NCBI GenBank assembly: GCA_026988585.1
Contig: JALSKY010000315.1
Span: 1 to 5,702 of the forward strand
Source: Deltaproteobacteria bacterium
Lineage (GTDB): Bacteria; Desulfobacterota; Dissulfuribacteria; Dissulfuribacterales; QOAL01
DNA: 5,702 nt
Reading direction: 5' to 3'
The position numbers and the translations under genes are program-made. The notes below the pieces were generated by a model, which worked only from the letters and a program-made list of their open reading frames with translations, had not been told where the DNA came from and did not search any database. Of this stretch, positions 1-5,408 are shown in pieces (positions within the stretch are counted from its first letter, which is position 1; every line of letters begins with the position of its first letter).

Positions 1-698
1 GCTACGGCAATTATCAGACGTGGACGGCGCTGGACAACTATTCTCCTGGCAATTGTCCCGCCGGTGGCCACGGCGAGATGGATGGAATACTTGTCACTCA
101 GTTCCAAGAGTCCAGCAATTGAACACCTTCCGCACCTTTTACAGTTTCTGACATTATAGGTGAGACGTATGTTGCATCGGCTATTCTGAAGGCAGTGGGG
201 CATCAGCATCAGAATATCATCCGGCCTGTACTTTTTGCCATCAGCCAGGACCAGCTCATTGTTCACCTGCACAAAGGAGGACCTGACCCGATTCTTGGAA
301 ATACCCAGTGCCCTTCCTGCCAGCACCATCAGAGGTAGAAAGAGCCTGATGGCAATACCCCTTACCCTGTGGAAGAGAGGGATATTGATGCCGAATGAAA
401 CCTTCAGGCTCAAGCCCAAGCCTGCCCACAACACAAGAAATATCCCGGAAAATACCAGGATACCCGCTATCCATTTTACTGCAGGGTGAAGGGCATTGAA
501 TCCGTAATATGGAACTATCCAGATTAGGGCAAGAACAAGGGAGACAGAGATGCAGCTGGATAGAACCAGCCCCAGAAAAAGCCGCTTTCTCTGCAAATCG
601 TCAACTTTTTGACCTTTTTCCCCAGCTATCAGCCTGTATTTCACCACGACAACCTGTCTCTTCTCAAAAGATTGACTGATGGCAGAAGAGTAACTCAT
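1..698 (-). CDS. DUF116 family membrane protein, C-terminus cut by window edge
   Basis: The reading frame is open from the ATG at 698 to the left edge, giving 232 codons without the C-terminus. An in-frame TAA lies 12 nt before the ATG, so this is the first ATG available; a GTG pair at residues 18-19 is an alternative start. I recognise DUF116 from the MPHCLQNS motif (residues 166-173), the C-x2-C-x2-C cluster (C186, C189, C192) with C169 and C175, and the ATGGT loop (211-215) followed by a basic stretch. Two hydrophobic segments (about 40-62 and 76-98) predict an N-terminal membrane hairpin, with the cysteine-rich part probably cytoplasmic. The function of the family is unknown. The cysteines suggest metal or Fe-S binding, which is inference. 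It is the last visible gene of the trxA-trxB-bamD-ispH block, 48 nt after ispH, with only a weak GAGATGGA-like ribosome site. Family confidence is high; function is open. Confidence 0.88.
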   Translation of the reverse strand, partial: MSYSSAISQSFEKRQVVVVKYRLIAGEKGQKVDDLQRKRLFLGLVLSSCISVSLVLALIWIVPYYGFNALHPAVKWIAGILVFSGIFLVLWAGLGLSLKVSFGINIPLFHRVRGIAIRLFLPLMVLAGRALGISKNRVRSSFVQVNNELVLADGKKYRPDDILMLMPHCLQNSRCNIRLTYNVRNCKRCGRCSIAGLLELSDKYSIHLAVATGGTIARRIVVQRRPRLIIAV

Positions 699-746
699 CA
701 GTCCATCTCGTTACACCATCAGTTCTTATCAGGTAACTAATGGGGT

Positions 747-1676
747 TCAGATCTCCGGCAGATCGATACGATTGAAACAGAGAGCTTCGTCTGCCACCTC
801 CATCTCTTCAACTGAAGTAACAGTGAATTTTTTTTGCAATTCTTGGACCAATTCCTGAACCAACTTCTCTGGAGCCGATGCCCCTGCAGTAATACCCACC
901 ATATCCTCTTCCCTGAACCAGGATGGATCAAGTTCTGTATAATCATCCAGCAGGTAGGAAACTACTCCCTGTTTCTCCCCACACTCCCTCAACCGATTGG
1001 AATTGGAGCTGTTTTTTGAACCAACAACCAGAAGCAGATCAATCCTCTTGGCGGCCTTCATAACCGCCTGCTGTCTTGACTGGGTAGCAAAACAGATATC
1101 ATTTGTAGATGGCCCCTTGATATTGGGAAATCGCTCCTGAAGCCTTTTAATCAGATGTTCTGTATCATTTATGCTGAGAGTGGTCTGGGTGACATAAGCA
1201 AGGGCTTCGGGATCCCTTGGCATTAGACCATCTATCTCTTCTATGGTGGAGACAACAAACACCTTGGATGGATCAACCCGTCCCCTGGTACCCTCTACCT
1301 CAGGATGTCCGTGATGGCCTATAAGAACCACCTCGTTTCCTGCCTTGACATATCGAACCAGCTGATAGTGGACCTTTTTTACCAATGGACAGGTGGCATC
1401 GACCAGTTTCAATCCCTTTTCGGCTGCGGCCTTTTCCACTTCTGAAGATACCCCATGGGCACTGAAGAGAGTATATGCACCATCCGGGATATTCTCGATT
1501 GATTCCTCAAATATGGCACCCTTTCTGCCCAAATCCTTGAGTACATGGGTATTATGTACTATTTCGTGGAGGACCCAGATAGGAGCTCCATATCTCTCCA
1601 GGGCTGCCTCTACCAGCTTTATTGCCCTCTTTACTCCGGCACAGAAGCCCCTGGGCTGAATCAACAGGATCTGCAT
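747..1676 (-). CDS. ispH: 4-hydroxy-3-methylbut-2-enyl diphosphate reductase (IspH/LytB)
   Basis: IspH catalyses the final step of the MEP isoprenoid pathway in the cytoplasm. It reductively dehydroxylates HMBPP to isopentenyl and dimethylallyl diphosphate at a [4Fe-4S] cluster, with electrons normally from ferredoxin or flavodoxin. The 309-residue length fits the family. The three cluster cysteines are present: C12 in PRGFCAGV, C96 in DATCPLV and C195 in NDICFAT. Substrate-pocket residues match the E. coli enzyme: H41 (EIVHNTHV), H74 (SAHGV), H124 and E126 (HHGHPEVEG), the TQTTLS stretch at 163-168, the SKNSSNSNRL motif from 220, and S267 in AGASAPE. The ATG at 1676 is preceded two codons earlier by an in-frame TGA, which fixes the start. 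No purine-rich Shine-Dalgarno is visible; the spacer to bamD is a pyrimidine-rich tract, so translation may be coupled to bamD termination 29 nt upstream. No key residue is missing. Confidence 0.97.
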   Translation of the reverse strand: MQILLIQPRGFCAGVKRAIKLVEAALERYGAPIWVLHEIVHNTHVLKDLGRKGAIFEESIENIPDGAYTLFSAHGVSSEVEKAAAEKGLKLVDATCPLVKKVHYQLVRYVKAGNEVVLIGHHGHPEVEGTRGRVDPSKVFVVSTIEEIDGLMPRDPEALAYVTQTTLSINDTEHLIKRLQERFPNIKGPSTNDICFATQSRQQAVMKAAKRIDLLLVVGSKNSSNSNRLRECGEKQGVVSYLLDDYTELDPSWFREEDMVGITAGASAPEKLVQELVQELQKKFTVTSVEEMEVADEALCFNRIDLPEI

Positions 1677-1705
1677 GGATCACAAAAAGGAGAGAAAGAG
1701 GTCTC

Positions 1706-2515
1706 TCAAAATTTCCAAGGCATCAGCCATTTCCACCATGGTCTTTGGGTATCACTGATCACCGGTTTGGTGGCCTCCTGATCACTCCCCTCCTGTTTGA
1801 GCAACTCATAAACCGTTTGATATTTCAACATCTCCTTAACAGCCTTGGGATAGATAGGGGTGTCAGGATAGAATACGATAATATTCTCCAGCCTCTTCAC
1901 CCCCTGCTTAGGCTGATCAGTCCTGAAATACCACTGGGCGACTACCCATTCATGCTCTGCCAGGAGAGCCCTGCCCTCCTTGATCCGTTTTTCAGCCTCC
2001 AGAGTATAGGGACTATCAGGATATCTGGTAATGAGCCGATCATAATTTTCAATCATATGCTTGGTGCTTGATTGATCCCGATCAGGTGTATCCATGAGAT
2101 TATAATAGCAGGAGCCAAGCTGAAATATCACATAAGGGATAGCTTCATTGGTAGGATGGAGCTTTTCAAAATCTTCATAAAGGGGAATAGCCTCCTGATA
2201 CTGACCCCGATAATACTTGCAGTCTGCCAACCGGAGTTCTGCAACTATTGCATAGGGGCTGAATGGATATCTATCCCTTATCTTCTGAAAATGCTCCTCT
2301 GCAAGCTGATATCTCTTGTTCTGGAAATATTCCATGGCCTTGGCAGTAAGAACTGCCTCAGGGGGCACAGGCTCATTGTCCATCTTTGCTCTATCATCCT
2401 TGCCTCCTCCGAACCAGGCACATCCGGATATAGTGAACAAGATGGTCAAAACAAAAAAAAGGCCCAGAAAACCACAGATCTTTCTGTTTATGTAACTCAA
2501 TTTATCATACCCCAT
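1706..2515 (-). CDS. bamD: Outer membrane protein assembly lipoprotein BamD (ComL/YfiO family)
   Basis: BamD is the TPR lipoprotein of the BAM complex. It sits on the periplasmic face of the outer membrane and helps BamA insert beta-barrel proteins. From the ATG at 2515 it has 269 residues, near the E. coli length of about 245. The N-terminus is a lipoprotein signal: basic residues (NRK), a hydrophobic run (GFLGLFFVLTILFTI) and the lipobox ISGC, with C32 as acylation site. The residue after it is Ala, not Asp, consistent with outer-membrane sorting. TPR-like helices follow from about residue 57, including a YPFSPYA turn, an LHPTNEAIPYV segment, a DTPDRDQSS segment resembling the BamD DRSDRDP loop, and YPDSPYTLEAEKRI. 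The chosen start overlaps trxB by 11 nt. A TTG at 2503, just past the trxB stop, would give an even cleaner signal peptide; an ATG at 2554 would add 13 residues ahead of it. CpoB or another TPR lipoprotein is less likely. Confidence 0.93.
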   Translation of the reverse strand: MGYDKLSYINRKICGFLGLFFVLTILFTISGCAWFGGGKDDRAKMDNEPVPPEAVLTAKAMEYFQNKRYQLAEEHFQKIRDRYPFSPYAIVAELRLADCKYYRGQYQEAIPLYEDFEKLHPTNEAIPYVIFQLGSCYYNLMDTPDRDQSSTKHMIENYDRLITRYPDSPYTLEAEKRIKEGRALLAEHEWVVAQWYFRTDQPKQGVKRLENIIVFYPDTPIYPKAVKEMLKYQTVYELLKQEGSDQEATKPVISDTQRPWWKWLMPWKF

Positions 2516-3431
2516 AAATAAGATGCTCTGCAGCAAAGGCCGCCGTGGCCCCATCTGACGCAGCGGTAACTATCTGAAGCAGGGGTTTGGACCTGCAATC
2601 TCCTGCTGCAAATATCCTGTTGGCCGATGTCTTCATCCACTCATCCGTGATGACAAAACCCTGCCCATCCAGATCCACTACACCCTTGAGGAAACCGGTA
2701 TTGGGCACCATGCCCACAAATATGAAGCCACCGCCAACAGCCAGGTCAGAGACCTTGCCATTCCTCAGATTTTCAATAGTGACAGACCGAAGGCCGGATT
2801 CGTCCCCATCGAACCGCTTGACCACACTGTCATAGATAAATTCTATCTTTGGGTTCTCAAAGGCCCGTTCCTGCAAGGCCTTTACAGCCCTCAGCCTATC
2901 ACGCCTGTGAATAAGATATACCCTTGACGCAAACTTAGTAAGGAAAATGGCCTCCTGAACAGCACTATCTCCACCGCCGATAACAGCCACTTCCTGATCC
3001 CTGAAGAATGGCCCATCACAGGTAGCACAATATGAGACCCCGCGGCCGGTAAACTCCTCCTCACCTGGAATCTCCAGCCTTCTATGCCCAGCACCGGTGG
3101 CGATGATAACAGCCTTGGCAGCGAGTGTATTTCCATCTGCAAGCTTGACTGTGACTGCTTCCGGATGGTGATACTCCATTCCGATGACCTCTCCATTCAT
3201 CTCTTCCATGCCGAACTTCCGTGCATGAGCGGTCATCTTCTCCACCAGCTCAAAGCCAGAGAGCCCCTCTGGAAAACCGGGATAGTTCTCAACCTGATCC
3301 GTTATCAGGACCTGACCACCAGGACTCAGTTTTTCCACCAAAAGGGTTTGCAGACCCGCCCTGCTCCCATACAGGCCTGCAGTGAGCCCGGCAGGCCCAC
3401 CTCCGATGATGATGAGATCTCTCTCAGCCAC
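2505..3431 (-). CDS. trxB: Thioredoxin reductase (NADPH), TrxB
   Basis: This FAD enzyme moves electrons from NADPH to the thioredoxin disulfide in the cytoplasm. With the GTG at 3431 as start it has 308 residues. Visible in order are the FAD dinucleotide motif GGGPAG (10-15), the redox-active CATC (C135, C138, the E. coli positions), the NADPH-domain GGGDSA (152-157), HRRDRLRA (175-182, the arginines that favour NADPH over NADH), and the C-terminal FAD motif FAAGDC (274-279). I chose GTG 3431 because AGAAGAGG lies 7 nt upstream and because it places the protein four residues before the first beta strand. A GTG at 3452 would add seven residues but lacks a ribosome site. Two oddities: VQEA at 158-161 where VEEA is usual, and Leu285-Gln286 where an Arg-Gln pair near FAD is usual. 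It lies 30 nt after trxA, clearly its partner, and overlaps bamD by 11 nt. Confidence 0.96.
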   Translation of the reverse strand: MAERDLIIIGGGPAGLTAGLYGSRAGLQTLLVEKLSPGGQVLITDQVENYPGFPEGLSGFELVEKMTAHARKFGMEEMNGEVIGMEYHHPEAVTVKLADGNTLAAKAVIIATGAGHRRLEIPGEEEFTGRGVSYCATCDGPFFRDQEVAVIGGGDSAVQEAIFLTKFASRVYLIHRRDRLRAVKALQERAFENPKIEFIYDSVVKRFDGDESGLRSVTIENLRNGKVSDLAVGGGFIFVGMVPNTGFLKGVVDLDGQGFVITDEWMKTSANRIFAAGDCRSKPLLQIVTAASDGATAAFAAEHLIYGV

Positions 3432-3438
3432 AGGACAG

Positions 3439-3446
3439 CCTCTTCT
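3439..3446 (-). promoter_or_regulatory. Ribosome binding site deciding the trxB start
   Basis: On the minus strand AGAAGAGG lies 7 nt before the GTG at 3431. The competing GTG at 3452 has only an AT-rich, non-SD leader. This is the main reason for choosing the shorter TrxB. Confidence 0.7.
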
Positions 3447-3461
3447 GATCACTCATTTCAT

Positions 3462-3794
3462 TCAGGAAGTTACCTTTGTCAGTGCTGCCTCTATGAGGGC
3501 CTTTCCAACAGCTCCGGTAATCTGGTCCACAACCTGTCCATCCTTGAAGAGAATCAGGGTGGGGATGGCCCTTATGCCATACTTGCCAGGGGTGGCCGGG
3601 CTCTCATCCACATTCATCTTTGCTACGATCACCTTTCCATCATATTCCGATGCGAGCTCTTCCACCACGGGTGCAATAGCCCTGCATGGGCCACACCAGG
3701 AAGCCCAGAAATCAACCAACACCGGCAGATCAGCGCCGAGAACTGTGGTTTCAAAATCAGCATCTGTAACATGAATCACTTTATCATCAGCCAT
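3462..3794 (-). CDS. trxA: Thioredoxin TrxA
   Basis: This small cytoplasmic dithiol protein reduces disulfides in target proteins and is recycled by the adjacent TrxB. The 110-residue length is typical. It has the canonical active site WCGPC (W33, C34, C37) after the VDFWAS strand, the cis-proline in AIPTL (P78), and the FKDGQ turn followed by a glycine-containing strand and a final helix. There is no signal peptide, so it is cytoplasmic rather than a periplasmic TlpA/DsbE-like protein. The ATG at 3794 has a strong AAAGGAG ribosome site 8 nt upstream. It appears to be the promoter-proximal gene of the minus-strand block, 30 nt ahead of trxB. No key residue is missing; the loop before the cis-Pro reads SPATPGKYGIRAIPTL, close to the family norm. 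Confidence 0.98.
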   Translation of the reverse strand: MADDKVIHVTDADFETTVLGADLPVLVDFWASWCGPCRAIAPVVEELASEYDGKVIVAKMNVDESPATPGKYGIRAIPTLILFKDGQVVDQITGAVGKALIEAALTKVTS

Positions 3795-3802
3795 ACCATT
3801 TA

Positions 3803-3809
3803 CTCCTTT
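3803..3809 (-). promoter_or_regulatory. Strong Shine-Dalgarno of trxA
   Basis: AAAGGAG on the minus strand, 8 nt before the trxA ATG at 3794. It is the best ribosome site in the window and fits a highly expressed first gene. Confidence 0.85.
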
Positions 3810-3822
3810 GCCATCTCATAGG

Positions 3823-3849
3823 ATTATATTTTTGAAATTTTCCTGTCAT
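3823..3849 (-). promoter_or_regulatory. Candidate sigma70-type promoter for trxA and the block behind it
   Basis: On the minus strand a perfect TATAAT (3828-3823) follows ATGACA (3849-3844, five of six matches to TTGACA) with a 15-nt spacer, which is short. Transcription would begin near 3816, leaving a leader of about 20 nt that contains the trxA ribosome site. Position and -10 quality support it; the short spacer and AT-rich context lower certainty. Confidence 0.5.
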
Positions 3850-3895
3850 AGGCTTGGCTCTGTTGCTCCACGACCAGGATTGTAGCAATTAAACC

Positions 3896-3909
3896 TTGAA
3901 AAATTTCAA
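3896..3909. repeat. Perfect 6-2-6 inverted repeat upstream of trxA
   Basis: TTGAAA-AA-TTTCAA is a perfect dyad about 65 nt upstream of the candidate trxA -10. A related half (TTGAAATTTT) occurs near 3833-3842. It could be an operator for a dimeric regulator, but AT-rich DNA yields such dyads by chance. Confidence 0.4.
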
Positions 3910-4142
3910 AATGAAAAACATTGAACCAGGATCAAGCAATATAAATTTGTTAAAACGAAAAATTAGGCCAGGAACCAACTAATGTCAAGAATTCCCTTCC
4001 AAAGAAAAGGTTCAAAAAAAGATCACTTCCAGTTGCAGATTATATCATTCCTAATAAGATTCCTCAAAACGGTTCAGGCTTCAGATAAAACAAAAATGGG
4101 GCTACCACTGTTATTCATGGCAATTATAGATACAGGGCATGA

Positions 4143-4175
4143 AAAACAGACCGGTTTTTTTTAAGCATCTGTTTT
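4143..4175. repeat. Inverted repeat enclosing a T-run; weak terminator-like hairpin
   Basis: AAAACAGA (4143-4150) pairs exactly with TCTGTTTT (4168-4175) around a 17-nt loop that includes CCGG and eight T. The stem is A/T-rich and no gene clearly ends before it on either strand, so a terminator role is doubtful. Confidence 0.35.
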
Positions 4176-4186
4176 CAAAATGATCC

Positions 4187-4206
4187 GGGGCATCAACTCT
4201 CGCCCC
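4187..4206 (+). repeat. Small GC hairpin in the purK upstream region
   Basis: GGGGC (4187-4191) pairs with GCCCC (4202-4206) across a 10-nt loop, about 55 nt before purK. It is not followed by a T-tract, so it is not an intrinsic terminator; it could be leader structure or chance. Confidence 0.3.
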
Positions 4207-4244
4207 TATGCAGAGAGAACAGATGATGACTTTCATCGATTTTC

Positions 4245-4250
4245 AGGAGA
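4245..4250 (+). promoter_or_regulatory. Ribosome binding site of purK
   Basis: AGGAGA lies 9 nt before the purK ATG at 4260 and supports that start. Confidence 0.75.
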
Positions 4251-4259
4251 ACTCTGATT

Positions 4260-5408
4260 ATGGAAAAGATATTTCATTATCCCCTTGCCAGGATCGGGAT
4301 CATAGGCGGCGGCCAGCTTGGCAAGATGATGGCACAAAAGGCTCAAAAGATGGGCTTCCATGTCACCATACTCACTCCTGATCCGGACTGTCCGGCAGCC
4401 CCTGTATCTGATATGGTTATCACCGGCGGATTTCATGATGAAGAGAAAATTTCTGAGCTGGTGCAACAGAGTGATGTAACCACCATCGAGATTGAGCATA
4501 TCAACACTGCAATACTGAAAGATATGGCCTCGGCAGGACACCGGATATATCCATCACCTGATCTGCTGGAGATGATCAAGGACAAGTATCAGCAAAAAGA
4601 GATGTTAAAACGCCATGGAATACCCACTCCGGCATACCATTTCGTTGACTCTCCCGGCTCACTGAAAAAACTCGGCTTTCCTGTTGTACAGAAGGCCTGC
4701 AGAGGCGGATACGATGGGAAAGGAGTGATGGTACTAAGGGACGAACGGGATATTGAGAAAGCGATTCAAGCAGAATCGTTCATTGAGGAATATATCCCCT
4801 TTGAGATGGAACTCGCTGTTATGGTAGCAAGAAGCATCCAAGGAGATATCCGGTGTTATCCGGTTGTTGCCATGGAATTTGATGACAGGGCCAATATATG
4901 TGATCTGGTAACGGCTCCATCTGGCCTGGATCCAGCATTGGAGAAGCAGGCCAGGGATATCGCTGTAAACACAGTAAAGGCCCTGGACGGGGTGGGCATA
5001 TTCGGAGTTGAGATGTTCCTGTCAAATGGCAAGATACTGGTGAATGAGATTGCCCCAAGGCCCCACAATTCCGGACATTACACAATAGAGGCATGTGTAA
5101 CCTGTCAGTTCGAACAACATATCCGGGCCATAACAGGTCTTCCTCTGGGCGCTGCAGAGCTGCTATGCCCGGCTGCAATGATCAACCTGCTTGGCGAGGA
5201 AGGTTATGCAGGCCGGCCTGTGATAGAGGGGCTGGAAAGAGCCCTCTCTATTCCAGGTCTTTCCTTTCATCTTTATGGCAAAGATCAGACTCGTCCCTAC
5301 AGGAAGATGGGCCACATCACAGTAATTGACAGGGAACGCAGCAAGGCCATAGAAAAGGCTTTGGAAGTCAAACAATTTCTCAAGATAAAGGGGGAAAAAC
5401 AGGTATGA
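4260..5408 (+). CDS. purK: N5-carboxyaminoimidazole ribonucleotide synthase (PurK)
   Basis: PurK is a cytoplasmic ATP-grasp enzyme that uses ATP and bicarbonate to convert aminoimidazole ribonucleotide (AIR) to N5-CAIR in de novo purine synthesis; PurE then rearranges the product. The 382-residue length fits the family. Motifs in order are GGGQLG (16-21, N-terminal fold), TIEIEHIN (75-82), the ATP-grasp lysine K145 and glycine-rich loop RGGYDGKG (148-155), the acidic pair EEY (176-178), E251 in GVEMF and N262-E263 in NEIAPRPHNSGH (metal and substrate binding), CQFEQHIRAI (282-291), and the C-terminal KMGHIT (349-354). The start is the ATG at 4260 with AGGAGA 9 nt upstream. Positions 202-212 read VVAMEFDDRAN where many PurK proteins have an ENxH-type segment, suggesting a less common subgroup rather than damage. 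It overlaps purE by ATGA, so the two are probably translationally coupled. PurT and PurD are excluded by the PurK-specific C-terminal motifs and the purE neighbour. Confidence 0.96.
   Translation: MEKIFHYPLARIGIIGGGQLGKMMAQKAQKMGFHVTILTPDPDCPAAPVSDMVITGGFHDEEKISELVQQSDVTTIEIEHINTAILKDMASAGHRIYPSPDLLEMIKDKYQQKEMLKRHGIPTPAYHFVDSPGSLKKLGFPVVQKACRGGYDGKGVMVLRDERDIEKAIQAESFIEEYIPFEMELAVMVARSIQGDIRCYPVVAMEFDDRANICDLVTAPSGLDPALEKQARDIAVNTVKALDGVGIFGVEMFLSNGKILVNEIAPRPHNSGHYTIEACVTCQFEQHIRAITGLPLGAAELLCPAAMINLLGEEGYAGRPVIEGLERALSIPGLSFHLYGKDQTRPYRKMGHITVIDRERSKAIEKALEVKQFLKIKGEKQV

Larger units (their letters stand above)
3795..4259. other. AT-rich divergent intergenic region between trxA and purK
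   Basis: These 465 bp separate the divergent trxA and purK starts. The trxA leader and its candidate promoter occupy the left 60 bp. The middle (about 3880-4180) is AT-rich and contains an inverted repeat at 3896-3909, an 8-T run at 4155-4162 inside a larger inverted repeat at 4143-4175, and a short GC hairpin at 4187-4206. The purK ribosome site is at the right end. I find no tRNA, no recognisable riboswitch and no convincing protein. A 60-codon plus-strand frame at 3982-4164 resembles nothing I know. No good -35/-10 pair for purK stands out, so its promoter is unassigned. Confidence 0.7.

Noticed and set aside
1622..2521. Two back-to-back 149-codon plus-strand frames over bamD and the ispH start
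   Set aside because: They are codon-aligned with bamD and have no recognisable motifs; the equal lengths are coincidence.
3432..3452. Seven-residue N-terminal extension of TrxB from GTG 3452
   Set aside because: No ribosome site upstream, whereas GTG 3431 has AGAAGAGG at 7 nt and puts the CATC cysteines at the E. coli positions.
3084..3821. 245-codon plus-strand open frame antisense to trxB and trxA
   Set aside because: It is codon-aligned with both minus-strand genes, so it stays open merely because those genes use few TTA, CTA and TCA codons. The minus-strand products are unmistakable.
3851..3872. Sigma54-like TTGGC...TTGC sequence on the plus strand
   Set aside because: The GG to GC spacing is too short for a -24/-12 promoter and it points away from trxA.
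3982..4164. 60-codon plus-strand frame in the intergenic region with an AGGA about 9 nt upstream
   Set aside because: Its sequence matches no family I recognise, it ends in the T-run (FF-stop), and its AT-rich composition is like the surrounding spacer. A conserved homologue or ribosome footprint would be needed.
4176..4259. Purine riboswitch ahead of purK
   Set aside because: I could not find the conserved three-way junction sequence elements; the local hairpins are too short and do not match the aptamer pattern.
4819..5178. 119-codon minus-strand frame inside purK
   Set aside because: Lies wholly within a clear PurK gene and resembles no protein family.
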